Origin: Molanna angustata | Taxonomy: Eukaryota > Arthropoda > Insecta > Trichoptera > Molannidae | Reading direction: 5' to 3' | NCBI GenBank assembly: GCA_963576475.1 | Contig: OY754978.1 | Span: forward strand, 11,338,799-11,402,798 | DNA: 64,000 bases | Shown: positions 33,584-45,238 of the stretch, piece by piece | Layout of the letters: the number at the start of each line of letters is the position of its first letter | How positions within the stretch are numbered: the first letter of the stretch is position 1 | Position numbers and translations under genes: made by a program | Notes under the pieces: model-generated | What the model saw: only the letters and a program-made list of their open reading frames with translations | Databases searched by the model: none | Told to the model about the DNA's origin: nothing

Positions 33584-34915
33584 TCAGGAGATGATGCATT
33601 TCTCGTCCTGTGGCCTTACCTGACCCGGTGTTCTGGCTCCTTTCACTGCCGGCCTCATACGAGCTGCCGCCACAGAGTCGTTGGGAACATATGCGATTCG
33701 TACTCCTCCACAAGTTCTTCTTGGCGGCAAAGCATACAGATCGTCGCTACTTGAGCTACTGGAGCAGGTTGAACAACAATCGTCCTCTCTGGAATAGTGA
33801 TTCCTGTTTCTGGGTGTGTTTTCTCCGTCTCCCTCGTCACCTTCGAAGCCATGATTGTCGTCTCCTTGAAACCGCACACTTAGATTCGCTCGACCCTTTG
33901 GAGTTCTTGGTGCTTTGTCAGGTGATCTTTCTATTGCCTTGGATGAAATGGGACTCCTGGTCAGTTCGGGCATCGACGCCGTCTGCGGTGCCCCGTGCCT
34001 GGCTTCCTCCCACTTCAGAGCTGCTCCCAACGAATCCAACTGTAAAGGTTCTCTTCTTCTATCTCTCGCCATTCGCCAGTCTGCGTCTACTCCGGTTTCT
34101 CTTTCGGTTACTCGGTCAAGGCTTTTACTGTGACCCGGATTATAAGTGGGGTCTGACGATGCATTAGGCGGAGCGGGTGGAGCTGGAGGAGGTTCAGGTG
34201 GTGACGGTGGCGGAGTTCGAGGTGGGGACTCAGGAGGTTCACTCGGAGGGACGGATTCGGCGTGGGGAGTGGAACAAGTTCCTTCATCTTCATTTTGGGA
34301 ATACACAAGTTCCGCTCTAGTTGTGTATGGATCGGCAACGAGCGTTGTGTCGTTGTCGACTGGGGAAGGGCTGATGTTGGGTCTAGGGGACCTTTGAAGA
34401 GCTCGTCTTCCCATCTTTGGAGAACGGACAGGAGTGGGACTTCTTAAAGAATGGTGTGCCGGGGACGGTGCGGGTCTGACGGGCGGAGTGCCCGGTGGAG
34501 AGGGCGGAGGTCTGGTACGAGGAGGTCGCGGGGGGCGAGCGCGAGGACCTGAGCTATCCGAGGGTGTCGGCGGTTCTCCCTTAGAACAAGCGATAGAGCA
34601 GTATATGGCACCCTTGCGCGGTAGGAATGGTCTGCCGAGCAACGAGGCCCTGCAAGTATGGCAACAGAAACATCTTTCAGCGGCGTGCCAGTGTTGTCCC
34701 TCGTGAGACATCTGTCCCTGGTCCACCCCGATAGGTTCTCCGCAAGAGTCGCAGTACTCGGCAAACATGGCGTCGAAGCAATCCAAACAGTACGGTCTCT
34801 GGTCTCTCATGATATACCTTTGGCCACCTAGTTGTCTGTCACATTCTAAACACGCAAAGTGCTTCATGTGCCATGCACGTCCCTCTGCCTCTGTACACTC
34901 ATCCGCAAGAATTAT
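33584..34915 (-). CDS. pk: Prickle-type PET/LIM protein, terminal exon
   Basis: Prickle is a cytoplasmic planar-cell-polarity protein that works with Van Gogh at the proximal cell side, opposing Dishevelled/Frizzled. The exon follows a TTTGTTTCAG acceptor and encodes 443 residues. LIM2 completes at residues 1-46 (H19, C22, C25, C43, C46) with the near-invariant [13 protein letters not shown]3 spans 55-110 (C55, C58, H77, C82, C85, C88, C106, C110). A Pro/Ser-rich tail (about 118-310) and an Asp/Arg-rich end with an eight-serine-type run follow. The C terminus is CIIS, a CaaX prenylation box found in Prickle proteins. It is GC-rich relative to surroundings. The tail is shorter than in Drosophila Prickle. 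The paralog Espinas has similar LIM domains, so the exact ortholog is not fixed. Confidence 0.93.
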   Translation of the reverse strand: MILADECTEAEGRAWHMKHFACLECDRQLGGQRYIMRDQRPYCLDCFDAMFAEYCDSCGEPIGVDQGQMSHEGQHWHAAERCFCCHTCRASLLGRPFLPRKGAIYCSIACSKGEPPTPSDSSGPRARPPRPPRTRPPPSPPGTPPVRPAPSPAHHSLRSPTPVRSPKMGRRALQRSPRPNISPSPVDNDTTLVADPYTTRAELVYSQNEDEGTCSTPHAESVPPSEPPESPPRTPPPSPPEPPPAPPAPPNASSDPTYNPGHSKSLDRVTERETGVDADWRMARDRRREPLQLDSLGAALKWEEARHGAPQTASMPELTRSPISSKAIERSPDKAPRTPKGRANLSVRFQGDDNHGFEGDEGDGENTPRNRNHYSREDDCCSTCSSSSSSDDLYALPPRRTCGGVRIAYVPNDSVAAARMRPAVKGARTPGQVRPQDEKCIIS

Positions 34916-34999
34916 CTGAAACAAAACGCCCATGTTAATGATCAAGTCAATATTATATTACAATGTAATTGAATACAAATAAATAATTAGTCTATTTGA

Positions 35000-35860
35000 A
35001 AATGTTTTATAGCAGAAAAATTCTTATAATATTATCTCAGACAGATAATTATTCTCGTAAATGGTGTCAGAATTTGAAATCATAACAAAATCTCACAAGT
35101 TCTCATGATGTGATCGAATCGAGAATGGTGCAAAAAGCAACAATAGATTACGGAGACTACCAACGACCAGATAGAGATTATGTAATGTAAAACCGTCCAC
35201 ACGAGTTTAGTATTATAGGAATTGCAGCGGGTGATCTGAGAGAATGTGAAAGAATCCGGAACGGTGGATTGACCTCCAAGTGTTGTGGGGTGATGTTAGT
35301 CTCTCACGGCGTTGATCCATCAGAACAGAAGAGAACCCAATGGAAGGTAAGGCAGGCCATTGTGAATGTTCACTTTCACTGTCATTCTGTGTGGGGCGAC
35401 GAGCTCAGTCGAATGAGTTCAATCAGGTCAATGATAATATTTGAAAACAATTCATTACAAAAAAACGTTCTTGCCAACTGTATTGTGACATTGTTTGGAA
35501 TATTAATCTAAATTGAGAATCTCATTAAATGATCACAATCTCGTCTAAAGGGAATTTCTATCGCCAGCTAGCCCTAATTGAAGGTAAATCATTTTTTAAA
35601 AATAATTAGAGTATACAATGCTTGTAATCATTGGAAAAAGAGAAATAAATGATCGATTGGAAAAATATACATTTCTGTGGTAGCAATAAGGGATTTGAAT
35701 TATGAATTCTATATAAAGTTTAAACAATATTATAGTCTCCTCTGATAATGGTTTAACTACTGGAAGCGTTCAGGTTCTTATTAAAAACTCATTACGTGGA
35801 TCATAATGGTTTTATTATTTATTTATTTATCTTTTTGTACATAATATAATCAAATATATT
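35000..35860. other. unassigned intron sequence
   Basis: A moderately GC-richer patch at 35180-35410 has an open frame of 80 codons without recognisable motifs. A small inverted SINE-1 scrap (TTTCTTCCAACCAACCAG) is at about 35887-35905. Confidence 0.35.
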
Positions 35861-36107
35861 GTACATTGGTGGGCTTATTTTCATTAGAAAATTTCTTCCA
35901 ACCAACCAGATAACAGTATGACAAAATTGTGTATGCACATCAGCAAAAAATGAAAGCAAAACAAAAAAACCAAAGAAAATATATATTACCAACACTAAGA
36001 TAACAATTATAACAAGAAAAATTAAAAAATTCATAGAAAAAAAAAGATCGGGGAAAGACAAGGAGGGGAAATCGGGATCAGGTGTTCAGGGATATATATT
36101 CCTTCTC

Positions 36108-36590
36108 CGAACTTAGGCAATTCCAAAATCTTGCTGATTGTACTTTGAACGAAGGGTTGATAAATTCTGTATTATGGATAGGGATGGAGAGTGTTGTACG
36201 TTCAGCAGATCGGAGTCGAAGTCCATGATTGGATAAATAAATGAATTTTTTGTAATATTTTTTAAATTGTGGAAATATGTTTATGGTTTGTGAGCTTGTG
36301 AATTCGACTAAGTATTTTCATCGTTTTCTAAGATAAAAATTTAGAATCTCAATTAAGCTGATTATGCAGTATTTTTAAAATTTCATAATAAGTAATGTTC
36401 ATGGTGCAATGATAGTCTCGTTCTATTGAGGCACGCTTAATATTGTGCAAGTCTAGGCAAGTACATAATTGGTCGTATACGGAACATACAAGTGACAAGT
36501 AGTGTCTGGGTACAAGTAAACACACTGAACACACCCACGTGGGATTAGTCACATCGGCTTTACACCGTCTAATAAAGACAAGAATAAAAA
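36108..36590 (-). pseudogene. LINE ORF2 C-terminal fragment, frameshifted
   Basis: On the minus strand 36108-36240 encodes GLRLRSAERTTLSIPIHNTE and FKVQSARFWNCL, the usual RT-tail motif (RTT..IP.. ..RLWN.LP) of Jockey/CR1 LINEs. The segment 36330-36590 gives the preceding RDYHC...LYKILHN-like part in shifted frames. Confidence 0.7.
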
Positions 36591-36939
36591 TATTATGACT
36601 ATGATGCGGTGTTACGGGATGTCACTCATTATCACTGAATTGTTCAATCACTATATAACACGTGTGATATTAGAAAATAAATAGCACATAAAAAGATATC
36701 ACATCGTTGGCACAAATAACTCTTCTAAGGGTGGGTAAGTGGGTTGCCTAATATTTAGTGGGTTGCCAAAAAGAAAGATGTGACACTATTAGGCAAGCCA
36801 TGCAGCGTTAAAAAACAAGTTTATAAGAACACATCTAAAAAAACACAATAACAAAATATTGATAAATAGTAAAATTAAGATGAAAATGTAGGTGCAAATT
36901 TTTTTTTTTTCGTATACTTATTAAATTATTTGTAATCGA

Positions 36940-37340
36940 TTTTTCACTAGCATATGTACATTAAATTACTCAATAAATTTTATTCTCAAAATGATCATTT
37001 TAGTAGATTTATTAAAGTTTCCTTAATTTTTATTTAGTTGATAGTTAAATTATGTTAAGAAATATATATTATTATGATTTTTAACGTTTATACATCGAAT
37101 AAATGTAAAAATAGAAAAATATTATTGTTGCACCTAACCGCGAATAAAATTAAATTTTACTAACGCTCAGCCATTAACGCATATGTTTTATATGAAACAG
37201 GTACAAAATGTTAAATTTTATCAAATAAATCAAACAGTTATGATATGTATTGTCGTCGGGAATACGGAAATTCTGAAAGATTCAGAACTCTAACCGGTTG
37301 GGTCGGGAAAATATCGATTGCAAAATTCTAGCACAGTTAA
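36940..37340 (+). repeat. dispersed repeat family F, copy 1
   Basis: Blocks TTTTCACTAGCATATG, TCCTTAATTTTTATTTA, AATATTATTGTTGCACC, TAACCGCGAATAAA and GATTGCAAAATTCTAGCACAG recur in the same order at 38760-39065. The element type is unknown. Confidence 0.7.
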
Positions 37341-37439
37341 AAAACGAGTATAAAAAATAACTGAAGCAGACCCTTATTAAATTTTCTTGAAAAATAAATG
37401 GTTGTGTTTGAATAATGATTCGATAAATGTAGAATCTTC

Positions 37440-37650
37440 GAGAAATTCGTTGTAATGGAAAGCGTGGAGGGGAAGATCAAGAGGGCGATCACCAACTCAA
37501 TGGAGTGACCTTGTCAAGTCTGCTGAAGAATTTACGTCATTGAAGGCTTTCAATCTGCTCAAGACCTTACATGGAAGCAGATCTTTCATCGAATGATTGA
37601 GTGTAGTCGCCATTCTCAGCCATGAGGCCAAGGAGGAGAAAACAGTTTAG
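37440..37650 (+). pseudogene. LINE ORF2 C-terminal tail
   Basis: The plus strand encodes RGRSPTQWSDLVK, then a SLKAFNLLK segment and stops. This resembles the GRPxxRWxDDL tail of insect LINEs. It ends in a GGAGGAGAAAA stretch. Confidence 0.5.
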
Positions 37651-37808
37651 AAAACGTAATAAATAATGCAACTCGCCCATGCGTTTAGGTACATAATATC
37701 AATAGTAAAAGCACCCTGATTACTGATTCCACAACGCTGTGGGATATTTTGACAGTAGGATTTGAAAAAAGAACGAAGTATTACGTATTCCCTACATCTC
37801 AAACTCAC

Positions 37809-38311
37809 CTGGGGGGCAAGTCTGGTCAAAGATGGAATCAAAACCTTCCTGAAAACCCGTATCATGGATATAATTATCTTATGGAGTTAAATTAAATTAA
37901 ATTAAATGAACACTTCCTTGCACCCTGCGCAAGTGGCGAGTTTATTGCCGTAGGGCAATTTCTTCCAACTAACCAGTGTTTCCAGCCCAGAGAAACAATA
38001 TTTGCGTGAGAAATGAATTTAAATAAATTTCTTTTCTGCTGGGAATCGAACCCAGGACGCCCTCACAGAAACCGAACGGCTTACCAATTCTGCCATGGAT
38101 ATCTCAAAATATTATAGAACTCCATATGAAACTTATATTCATGATATGGGTAGTCATAAGGGTTTTGATTTCACCGTTTGACCGGACTTGTCAAAAAGTT
38201 GAAATGCATTTTCAGAATGGTGGATGATTACGTTTTTTCTTTATTTTTTTCCAAAATATGGAGAATTCATGATTGTTTTGATTTCACCGTTTGATCGGAC
38301 TTGCCCCCCAG
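37809..38311. mobile_element. foldback family D, complete, containing a SINE
   Basis: The ends CTGGGGGGCAAGTC and GACTTGCCCCCCAG are perfect 14-bp inverted repeats. Internal arms (AATCAAAACC.. CATGGATATAATTA and CATGATATGGGTAG... GGGTTTTGATT) match 13565-13735. SINE-1 at 37892-38097 splits the centre. A second inner copy of the right arm suggests partial duplication. Confidence 0.78.
37892..38097 (-). mobile_element. SINE-1 inserted in foldback family D
   Basis: Near full length and inverted: ACACTTCCTTGCACCCTGCG, CCAACTAACCAGTGTTTCC, GGGAATCGAACCCAGG (B box) and CTTACCAATTCTGCCATGG (A box). The head is slightly trimmed. The family D centre continues on each side. Confidence 0.82.
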
Positions 38312-38759
38312 AACAATCTAGTATATCTATAGGAAATTGATTTGTGTATCGAAATTATCTGAATTCTTTTGGGATTTCCTTATCATATTATCAAATTGCG
38401 TAGTTTCTGCTATATACGTTGTTTTACAAAAAAACCAAATGCTAAGGATAATGTTGTTAAATTGACGTTCGGCGTCTTGTTGTTAGATCATTCAAATAAA
38501 ATACAACCTACCATATTTAAAAATGTAATACCTGTAATAGATTTTGCTAATATCGAGGTGATGACGTCATATTTTTCGTATTTCAAGATTCTTTGCAATC
38601 ATAAAGAAATACGTTACTCATTTTAATGTGTTGTCACGTAGTATTTTTGAAAATTCATGGAATGCAAATTTCATAATAATATGTTGACAATAATTAGCAA
38701 AAATTAATTAAAAAAATAATTAAGGACTATCTTTTCAAAGTCTTCTTGACATATTAAAT

Positions 38760-39065
38760 TTCTTATAGATTTTTACTAGCATTCATTAAAATACTCGATC
38801 AATAAAATTTCCTTAATTTTAATTTACATAGTTCACAGTTAAACCATGTTTAGATGTATAATGTACATATTATATAATTACGATAGTTTACTGTTTTTAC
38901 ATTGAAAACATGTAAAAATAATAAAATATTATTGCATCTAACCGAATAAACTCCAAATTTGATTAACGCTCCAAATTAAAATTTGAATAACCAAAATCTG
39001 AAAGTATCAGAGCTCTTACTGGCCAGGAAGTAAGTTCAAAATTGATTGCGAAATTCCAGTACAGA
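38760..39065 (+). repeat. dispersed repeat family F, copy 2
   Basis: It is a diverged direct copy of 36940-37340, ending GATTGCGAAATTCCAGTACAG. The two are separated by about 1.4 kb. Confidence 0.68.
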
Positions 39066-40934
39066 CAGACAGATAAGTGAGGTTAAAGAAAAGTGTGTAA
39101 ATAGGAGTTATCACAAGTATTTTATTTTTACAACTTCACGGAGTACAATCAGTCGCTTAGCTTGGTTTATTATAAATGAGTCGTATTCATTTTATTATAT
39201 ATTGGTTTACTTCAATCGATCTTTATCAATTGCGCAATAATGTGTCAGTAAATTGTGCAATAACCATCAAACTAGCAAAGTTCGCCGATTGTGCAATGTG
39301 CATTGGTTGCGCAATATTGTTTTTCAGAAAAATGCCATTTTAGTTGTTCTATTTGAAAATACGGGATGTAAATTTGATCTATTCAGTCAAAATTCAAAAT
39401 ATTTAGTTACTTTCTTTGTAAATACAACAGCATACTGGTAAAGAATTTCCTTAAAGCACAAAGACGTCATAGATATATTTTACTTGCAAATAAAACTCAA
39501 TTCAGCGCCATGTTAATTTATCTACAAGAGTGTTGTACCTACATAAAAGACAATTTATGCAAAAGTAAACGTTAAGAGTGAAATTTATGATACCAGTTCG
39601 AATGTATCCGACTATTTTCGGAATTCGCGTTATTCTTTTAATTCGGCGTTCGACATTGTACGAATTTTTATTGTCGGCATATTTTAGCGAACCTTTAAAG
39701 CCATCATTTTCGAGAAACCATAATGACAGACATCATAGAAAGCCCAACTCGGTAACCTTATATGAATTTTTATTACTATATACAAAGTCAAGTCGAATAA
39801 AATACTAATTTAAGGGTTCGGTTGCGACATTTTGAAGATTTTTGCGTGTATTTATTCTGATTCAATTTTATGTGCAAAGTATTGTGTTTTTTTTTTCAAT
39901 CGCGATTTCTTTACGAGAGTTGACAAAATATTATGATCTTAGTACAAAATAAAGTGGACAACGATAACTATGATGATATTAAAATTTAAGACAGTAAATG
40001 CGCATTATTCAACAAATTAAATAAATAAAATAATACAATAATTGGGCTTGAATTGATAACAGTTTTCCCATGAAGATGTTCCATATTTAATTTTTTTTAT
40101 ATACCTACCTTTATTATTGTTGTCAAACCTCTTTATGTAAAATGTCATGTTTAATATTAATAAAAATAAATAAATAAAATATAAGTGTGGTCAAATAAGA
40201 TACAATTGGTAATATTTAATACTAATAAATAATTATATAAATATGAACAATTAAAATTTTATACAGATAAATACGTATTACGAAAAAATGCTGAAAAATA
40301 AAAACAAAAGAAGGAAGAAAAAGAATGACAAAAATATTTAAACACATCAAAAACATTTGTGATTTTTTTAATTATCATAATAAATTATATTTTGCTAATT
40401 GTATAACATCGTTGAAATTTATAATAGAGTTTTACTAGAAATTACCTCCCCGATGAAAAACATTTTTTATTGCCCTTGTACTCTATACCTACAGTGATTG
40501 GGTTTCATTATTTTTATGTTATAATTATTATTTGATTTTATTGTCGTTTGTTTTATATTTTTTTTACTATACTGCATGGCTATGTACTGTAAGTATTTAT
40601 TTTGTTTATTTATTTAAATAGAATACAACAGCAACAGCAACAGAAAAATACAAAAATATAATAATACAAAAATATGATATTTTTTACAGAGTCAATTTGA
40701 ACAAGATATTTATTTCATATTAACAATTTGAAAAACAGGATGGCAAGGGAGAAGGGTAGGGAGGGGAAGCATCGACAATTGGAAACTCATATTACCTACA
40801 ATTCATACCCCACGTTTCCAATGTATGAATAATACTGAATTAAATTAAATTAAAGGGGCATAATCAAAAATTACATAAGATTTGTTATTATAAAAGGCTT
40901 CTAGTCCTATAGATAAATAAATGAATAATTGTTT
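39066..40934. other. unassigned intron sequence
   Basis: AT-rich. Short open frames (39046-39240, 39253-39441, 39578-39808) show no motifs. CAGCAA repeats are near 40628-40645. Confidence 0.4.
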
Positions 40935-41137
40935 ATCATCATCATAATCATTGGCGCAACTGCCCCGTATGAGCCCTGGCCTCTAGAATCCTTCTCCAAC
41001 TGTCCCTGTCCTTCGCCGCTTTCCTCCAGTTTGTTATTCCGATCGCCCTTATGTCCTCTTCTGTGTCTTTCCAGACATATTAGCTTGGGCCTGCCTCTAC
41101 TTCTTGTGTCATTTGGCTTATATAATTGTTTATACAA
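40935..41137 (-). pseudogene. LINE ORF2 C-terminal fragment
   Basis: The minus strand encodes RSRGRPKLICLERHRRG-type sequence, followed in shifted frame by NKLEESGEG and an ATGATGATGAT tail. The same family tail is at 47815-48030 (RSRGRP, NKLEE). Confidence 0.65.
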
Positions 41138-42224
41138 GGTATTTATTAAAAAAATAAATAATAATACAGTTTAACCGCATTATTGTCATAAACCGCACAC
41201 ACATAGGTATGTTTCGGCAATCACCTACCTTAAAATACGTTTTGCATACACAGTATACATAGTCTACGAATAAATAGAATAGGGTCATATTCACAAAAGT
41301 TCAGCAATGCAGTTGTAATAAATTTCATTGGGTCAAGGGTTTAAATATCATTCATTGCTATTGTTGAAAGTTTACATAATGCCTATATCTAAATACTGTG
41401 TTTATAATATAACCTTACCTATAAAATCCATACCAATCGTACTATGTCTCTTTATGATTTAATATATATGCTAAATATTATATGAAATAATAAAACAGTA
41501 ATATTGTAAGAGAAATAAATAGTTTTATGTGGTCAAATAAATCTTAATAACGTATTTAAAATAACTATTTTTTCGAGGACGTGTTATGTTCTTAGAATGT
41601 ACAATTTAACAATCAATCAGTAGCGATACAACCCATCGTGGGTTGTAGCGCCAAAAAATAATTTAATTAATCAATTGATTAAGTCCATTGCCAATTTTAA
41701 CAATATATAGAAGAGTAAAAAAATCATGGCAAGCTTCTTTGATAAAAAAATTCTATTATTACTAAATAACGAAGAAATCATACATATAAAAAGATACGTT
41801 ATAATGTCAAAAGTCAAAACTGTATGTTGTATTTTATTTACATACAATGTTTTTCTTGAAAATCTTCTAAAGTAATACAAACGTATGAATACCTTATCAT
41901 TTCCTTGGAAGGTTTGACCTTTGGATCAATTCAATTTATGGCTGTTTGGGGTTTTTCACACAGGGGTGAAAGTTGTTATAAAAGCCTACTGGTTGGTTGA
42001 CTTGTTCCACGTGTTTGTCGAACAAGGGGTAGGAAATAATATGCATATATAAATGGTAAACCAATTTTATAGTCAGAATTAAATTAATGCTTCTAATGTT
42101 TAGGGGTTAAAAGATCGTAAAATTTTATAGAGTAAATAGAAAATAATCGATCGTTAATGAATAAACACAGTAACAGAAAAATACTCGTCTTAAGTTTCCA
42201 GCATATTCTTTACCACCTACCCTA
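41138..42224. other. unassigned intron sequence
   Basis: AT-rich, with no motifs recognised. Confidence 0.4.
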
Positions 42225-42475
42225 ACGTACATGGAAAACACTGAATAGACTCCGTTTAGGTGTCACAAGGTGTTAAAAGAACTTGTAAAGGTGGGTGTAG
42301 GACGAGACGAAGATGTATCTTGCGATTGCGGGGAGATCCAAGATGATAAGCATCTTCTTGTCTGCTGAAACATGGTACAGGGATGTAACGAGGAAGTCCT
42401 GGTTGTGGTAAATGACGTGGCAATTGATTAGCGGAAAGACCTAATATGTATGTCCGGACACGTTAAGTAAGTAAG
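42225..42475 (+). pseudogene. LINE ORF2 C-terminal zinc-knuckle segment
   Basis: The plus strand encodes TWKTLNRLRLGVTRC, then, after a frameshift, DVSCDCGEIQDDKHLLVC, the W..LNRLRTG...CDCG...HLL.C tail of a common insect LINE family. It ends near GTAAGTAAGTAAG. Confidence 0.72.
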
Positions 42476-43054
42476 TAAGCGAGTATGTATATCCTTTAGT
42501 TCTCCACACCTGTAGCTGTTTACTCAAGACGAAGTAATTTCCAACTTTGAATAAAATTTAATGAATTCTGTGTGAATTACACTTTCCTAAATGTCTAGAA
42601 ATGTGAATAATAATATTATTAGGCGATTATAATGGTTTATGATCCTGAACTATAAAGAAGTGAAGATCGCGAGGGATTGTGACAAAGTCATCAAGTACAT
42701 ATTGTTATAAATTATTAGATTTTTAATTTGTAATTATAGTTTTAAGTACAAAAGAATCGAACTAAAGGACAAGTAGTGACAGAAAAGTTTATAAACTTTA
42801 AACACAGTTTTTAAAGTCTATTAATTTTATTGTTTTTGCTAATATAAAGTTTAAAAGTTGTTTGTGTTTGTTTTTCACAAAAATAAAGTTTTCATAATAA
42901 TATTAAAAGACAAGCAGTGAATTTATTAATAATTGTATTGTGATTTCAGTTGACCATCTATCAAAATCAGGGTTGCATGTCAAATTCCTCTTGTTAGAAC
43001 AGATCAAGACATTAAAACATAATAATTAAAATAACAGTGTTAATAATAAGTTAC

Positions 43055-43258
43055 CTCGTCGCAGGCTGAACATCTTGGCTTGAGGGTCTCCGCGTGGTGA
43101 CGGCCACAATAGAGTCTTCCCGCTCTCCAGAAGTAGACCAAGTCCACCAGCAGTTCTCTGCAGACGGCACAACGGAAGCAGGCTGGGTGCCATGCGGCTG
43201 AGGGACCAGCCCTTCCAGCCCACACTCCCATGTCGCCGGGGCATATCGCTTCACCACA
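43055..43258 (-). CDS. pk: Prickle-type PET/LIM protein, LIM1 exon
   Basis: The 204-bp exon (68 codons, phase 0 on both sides) lies between a TTATTTCCAG acceptor and a GTAACTT donor. It encodes the body of LIM1, starting at a conserved cysteine ([19 protein letters not shown]), through [11 protein letters not shown] and YCGRHHAE, then the first zinc pair of LIM2 (RCSACDE). Joining to exon 33584-34915 gives an uninterrupted LIM1-LIM2-LIM3 order diagnostic of Prickle/Testin-type proteins; the [12 protein letters not shown] wording fits Prickle. The PET domain and the first LIM1 cysteine pair must be in exons above 43258, not found to the end of the window. Confidence 0.92.
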
Positions 43259-43606
43259 CTGGAAATAAAAGAAAACAAAACTTTAATAATTGTCTTTCAA
43301 AATACTCGTATTGATTAACGAATATATAACCAGATAAGGTGGCAGATTATTTAGTGCGCTGAAGCAGCGAGTTCGAAACCTGCCTCCACCGATTAGTAGT
43401 TTAGGGAAAGTATGAAGATTTACAATAAGTAGGTATGTCGAAGACATGCTCATTAAAAAAAATAATAGCATATTTTTTTTCAGTTTATGTACTTACATCA
43501 CAAGATTAAATATAAAATATATTTCATTATCAACAAAATTAATAAACAAAACAGAACGCTAAATAATAATGGACTAAAAATGAGAAACTATAAAATATAA
43601 CCTTAA

Positions 43607-44066
43607 GAGGGCATATAACTGGTGACTAAAAATATATTTTAAAACCGCCTAATACACTATGATGTTACGTGTTAGTAAGGGTAACAATCGCGCGCGTTAA
43701 ATAGGGTTTTTACGTGATTTTAACTATCGGAAACCCATAATTTGTTGATTTTTGCATTTTAAGAACAAAATTGACTTGAAATGAAAAAATGTTATCTGAG
43801 ATCCTCTTTGAATTTATGCACTCTAAGCATATAAAATGTTTATTTCTCTACGACACCTAGTTATGGAGTAGGTAATTTAAAAAAAATGCTGTAAAAATGT
43901 TATTTTTAATATTTACTATGGGGAATTTATGATGAATTTTAAAATGGTGTGAAAAACATTCACTAGAGAAATTTTGAAAATTCTGATGGTATTTTTTTAG
44001 AAACTCACTGTTTAACATATTTGAGAAATTTGATTTCAATTGGGGTGTTTAGGTTTGAATGCCCCC
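43607..44066. mobile_element. TTAA-flanked piggyBac-like MITE, copy 2
   Basis: TTAA occurs at 43603-43606 and 44067-44070. The ends are GAGGGCATATAAC and GAATGCCCCC. It is the reverse-oriented homolog of 16358-16819 (AGAAACTCACTGTTTAACAT shared in complement). There is no coding capacity. Confidence 0.75.
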
Positions 44067-44094
44067 TTAAAATAAAACTGTGGAAGTCCATCAG

Positions 44095-44285
44095 TTAGGG
44101 AATATTTGGATCAGTTAGGGAATATTTGGATTTTACAAAGAAGGATTGGAAGGAAGGTACCAAGGAAACCAAGAAGACTCCTATATAATTTAGAAATAAT
44201 ATGGAGTTCAAATAAGAATATGTATAAGAACCGCGGAGGTGCTGTTTTTGAGCCGCCGGAGAGAGGGTGATGTATTTGTAACAAG
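44095..44285 (+). other. possible LINE tail remnant and 20-bp direct duplication
   Basis: CAGTTAGGGAATATTTGGAT is directly repeated at 44093-44132. Downstream the plus strand weakly resembles an RRIGRKVPRKPRR basic tail as seen in LINE C termini. Evidence is weak. Confidence 0.25.
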
Positions 44286-44292
44286 ACACTAA

Positions 44293-45235
44293 GGCCCAGT
44301 ATTTCAGTCGGCCCTTAGGAGTTTAACTCAAGTTTAACAAAAATATTGCGTATTTCAGTACCTAATCTTCCCTTAAATACGTCACTAAACGACAAACATT
44401 TAACTCAACGTTTCTGGCGGATCGCGTGTCTTAATCTTGAGTTAAGTATTGTTTCTAGTCTTTTTCGCCAGGTGGCGTACTAATCGCCGCACGCTTTAAT
44501 GTTTTATTTCATTTTATACTACAAATAACTATGCATAATTATTATAATCATGATTTATTTTTGTTGTTAAAATAAAAGACTTGATATAGAAGTGGTTCAT
44601 GTATTTAATATTTATTTTATTTTTTACAAAATTACGATGTATTGCCTGACAACAAACGAAATAAACTGTCAGCCATAATGAAACGTCAGGCACGCAACTT
44701 TATTTTTGCGATGTTTTTCATCCCACTTTTTAAATTGATCCATCCTGTTTCTATATAAATATAATGTGTATTCTTAAATTTTCTACATAAGACACTATTT
44801 TACCATTATCACTTAGTTCCATATCCATCTGTAAAATGTACATACATTTTGCATTGAACTACTACGTACGTAGTACATATTCAATGACATTTTTTCACTG
44901 CAATGTTTGATTTTAATTAAAAAAAACATCGATCGGTATAAAAAATTGAAAAAGTAACATGCTGTGTAATGAAACAAATAAAATAATGTGTTGTTATAAT
45001 AATAAAATAATATTTAGTCACAGCTTCGCGTCACGTATCATTTAAGGTTATTACAGTTTGACAGATGCGTTATAGACAATAACCATAGAAAAACGTAAAA
45101 TATATCTATAGTTGAAGATTACGTAACTGACGTTTCATTTTGCACTGAAATACGCGAATGAAATTTAATCTTCCCTAAATTTTCAACTTGGATTACTAAA
45201 GCCAACGATTTAAGGGCCAACTGATATCTCGGGCC
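44293..45235. mobile_element. Harbinger-like non-autonomous DNA transposon with TAA duplication
   Basis: TAA precedes (44290-44292) and follows (45236-45238) the element. The ends GGCCCAGTATTTCAGTCGG and, in complement, GGCCCGAGATATCAGTTGG are inverted repeats, and CCCTTA then a GTATTTCAGT word recur further in on both sides. A 3-bp TAA target and G-rich ends fit the PIF/Harbinger superfamily. The interior (943 bp in total) has no long open frame. Confidence 0.65.
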
Positions 45236-45238
45236 TAA

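Larger units (their letters stand above)
34916..43054 (-). other. prickle intron (8.1 kb)
   Basis: GT donor at 43054-43053 and AG acceptor at 34917-34916 (minus strand) join GACGAG to ATAATT in phase 0, giving SACDEIILADEC as in known Prickle proteins. The intron carries LINE fragments, a SINE inside a foldback element and two copies of a dispersed repeat. No additional LIM exon is needed or seen. Confidence 0.85.

Noticed and set aside
33610..34706. Long plus-strand open frames (Ser/Leu-rich and Gly-rich) opposite the prickle exon
   Set aside because: They are antisense shadows of a GC-rich, Pro/Ser-coding exon whose own frame is clearly conserved.
43026..43278. Alternative frames over the LIM1 exon
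   Set aside because: Only one frame gives the CxxC/HxxC zinc pattern and joins in phase with the next exon.
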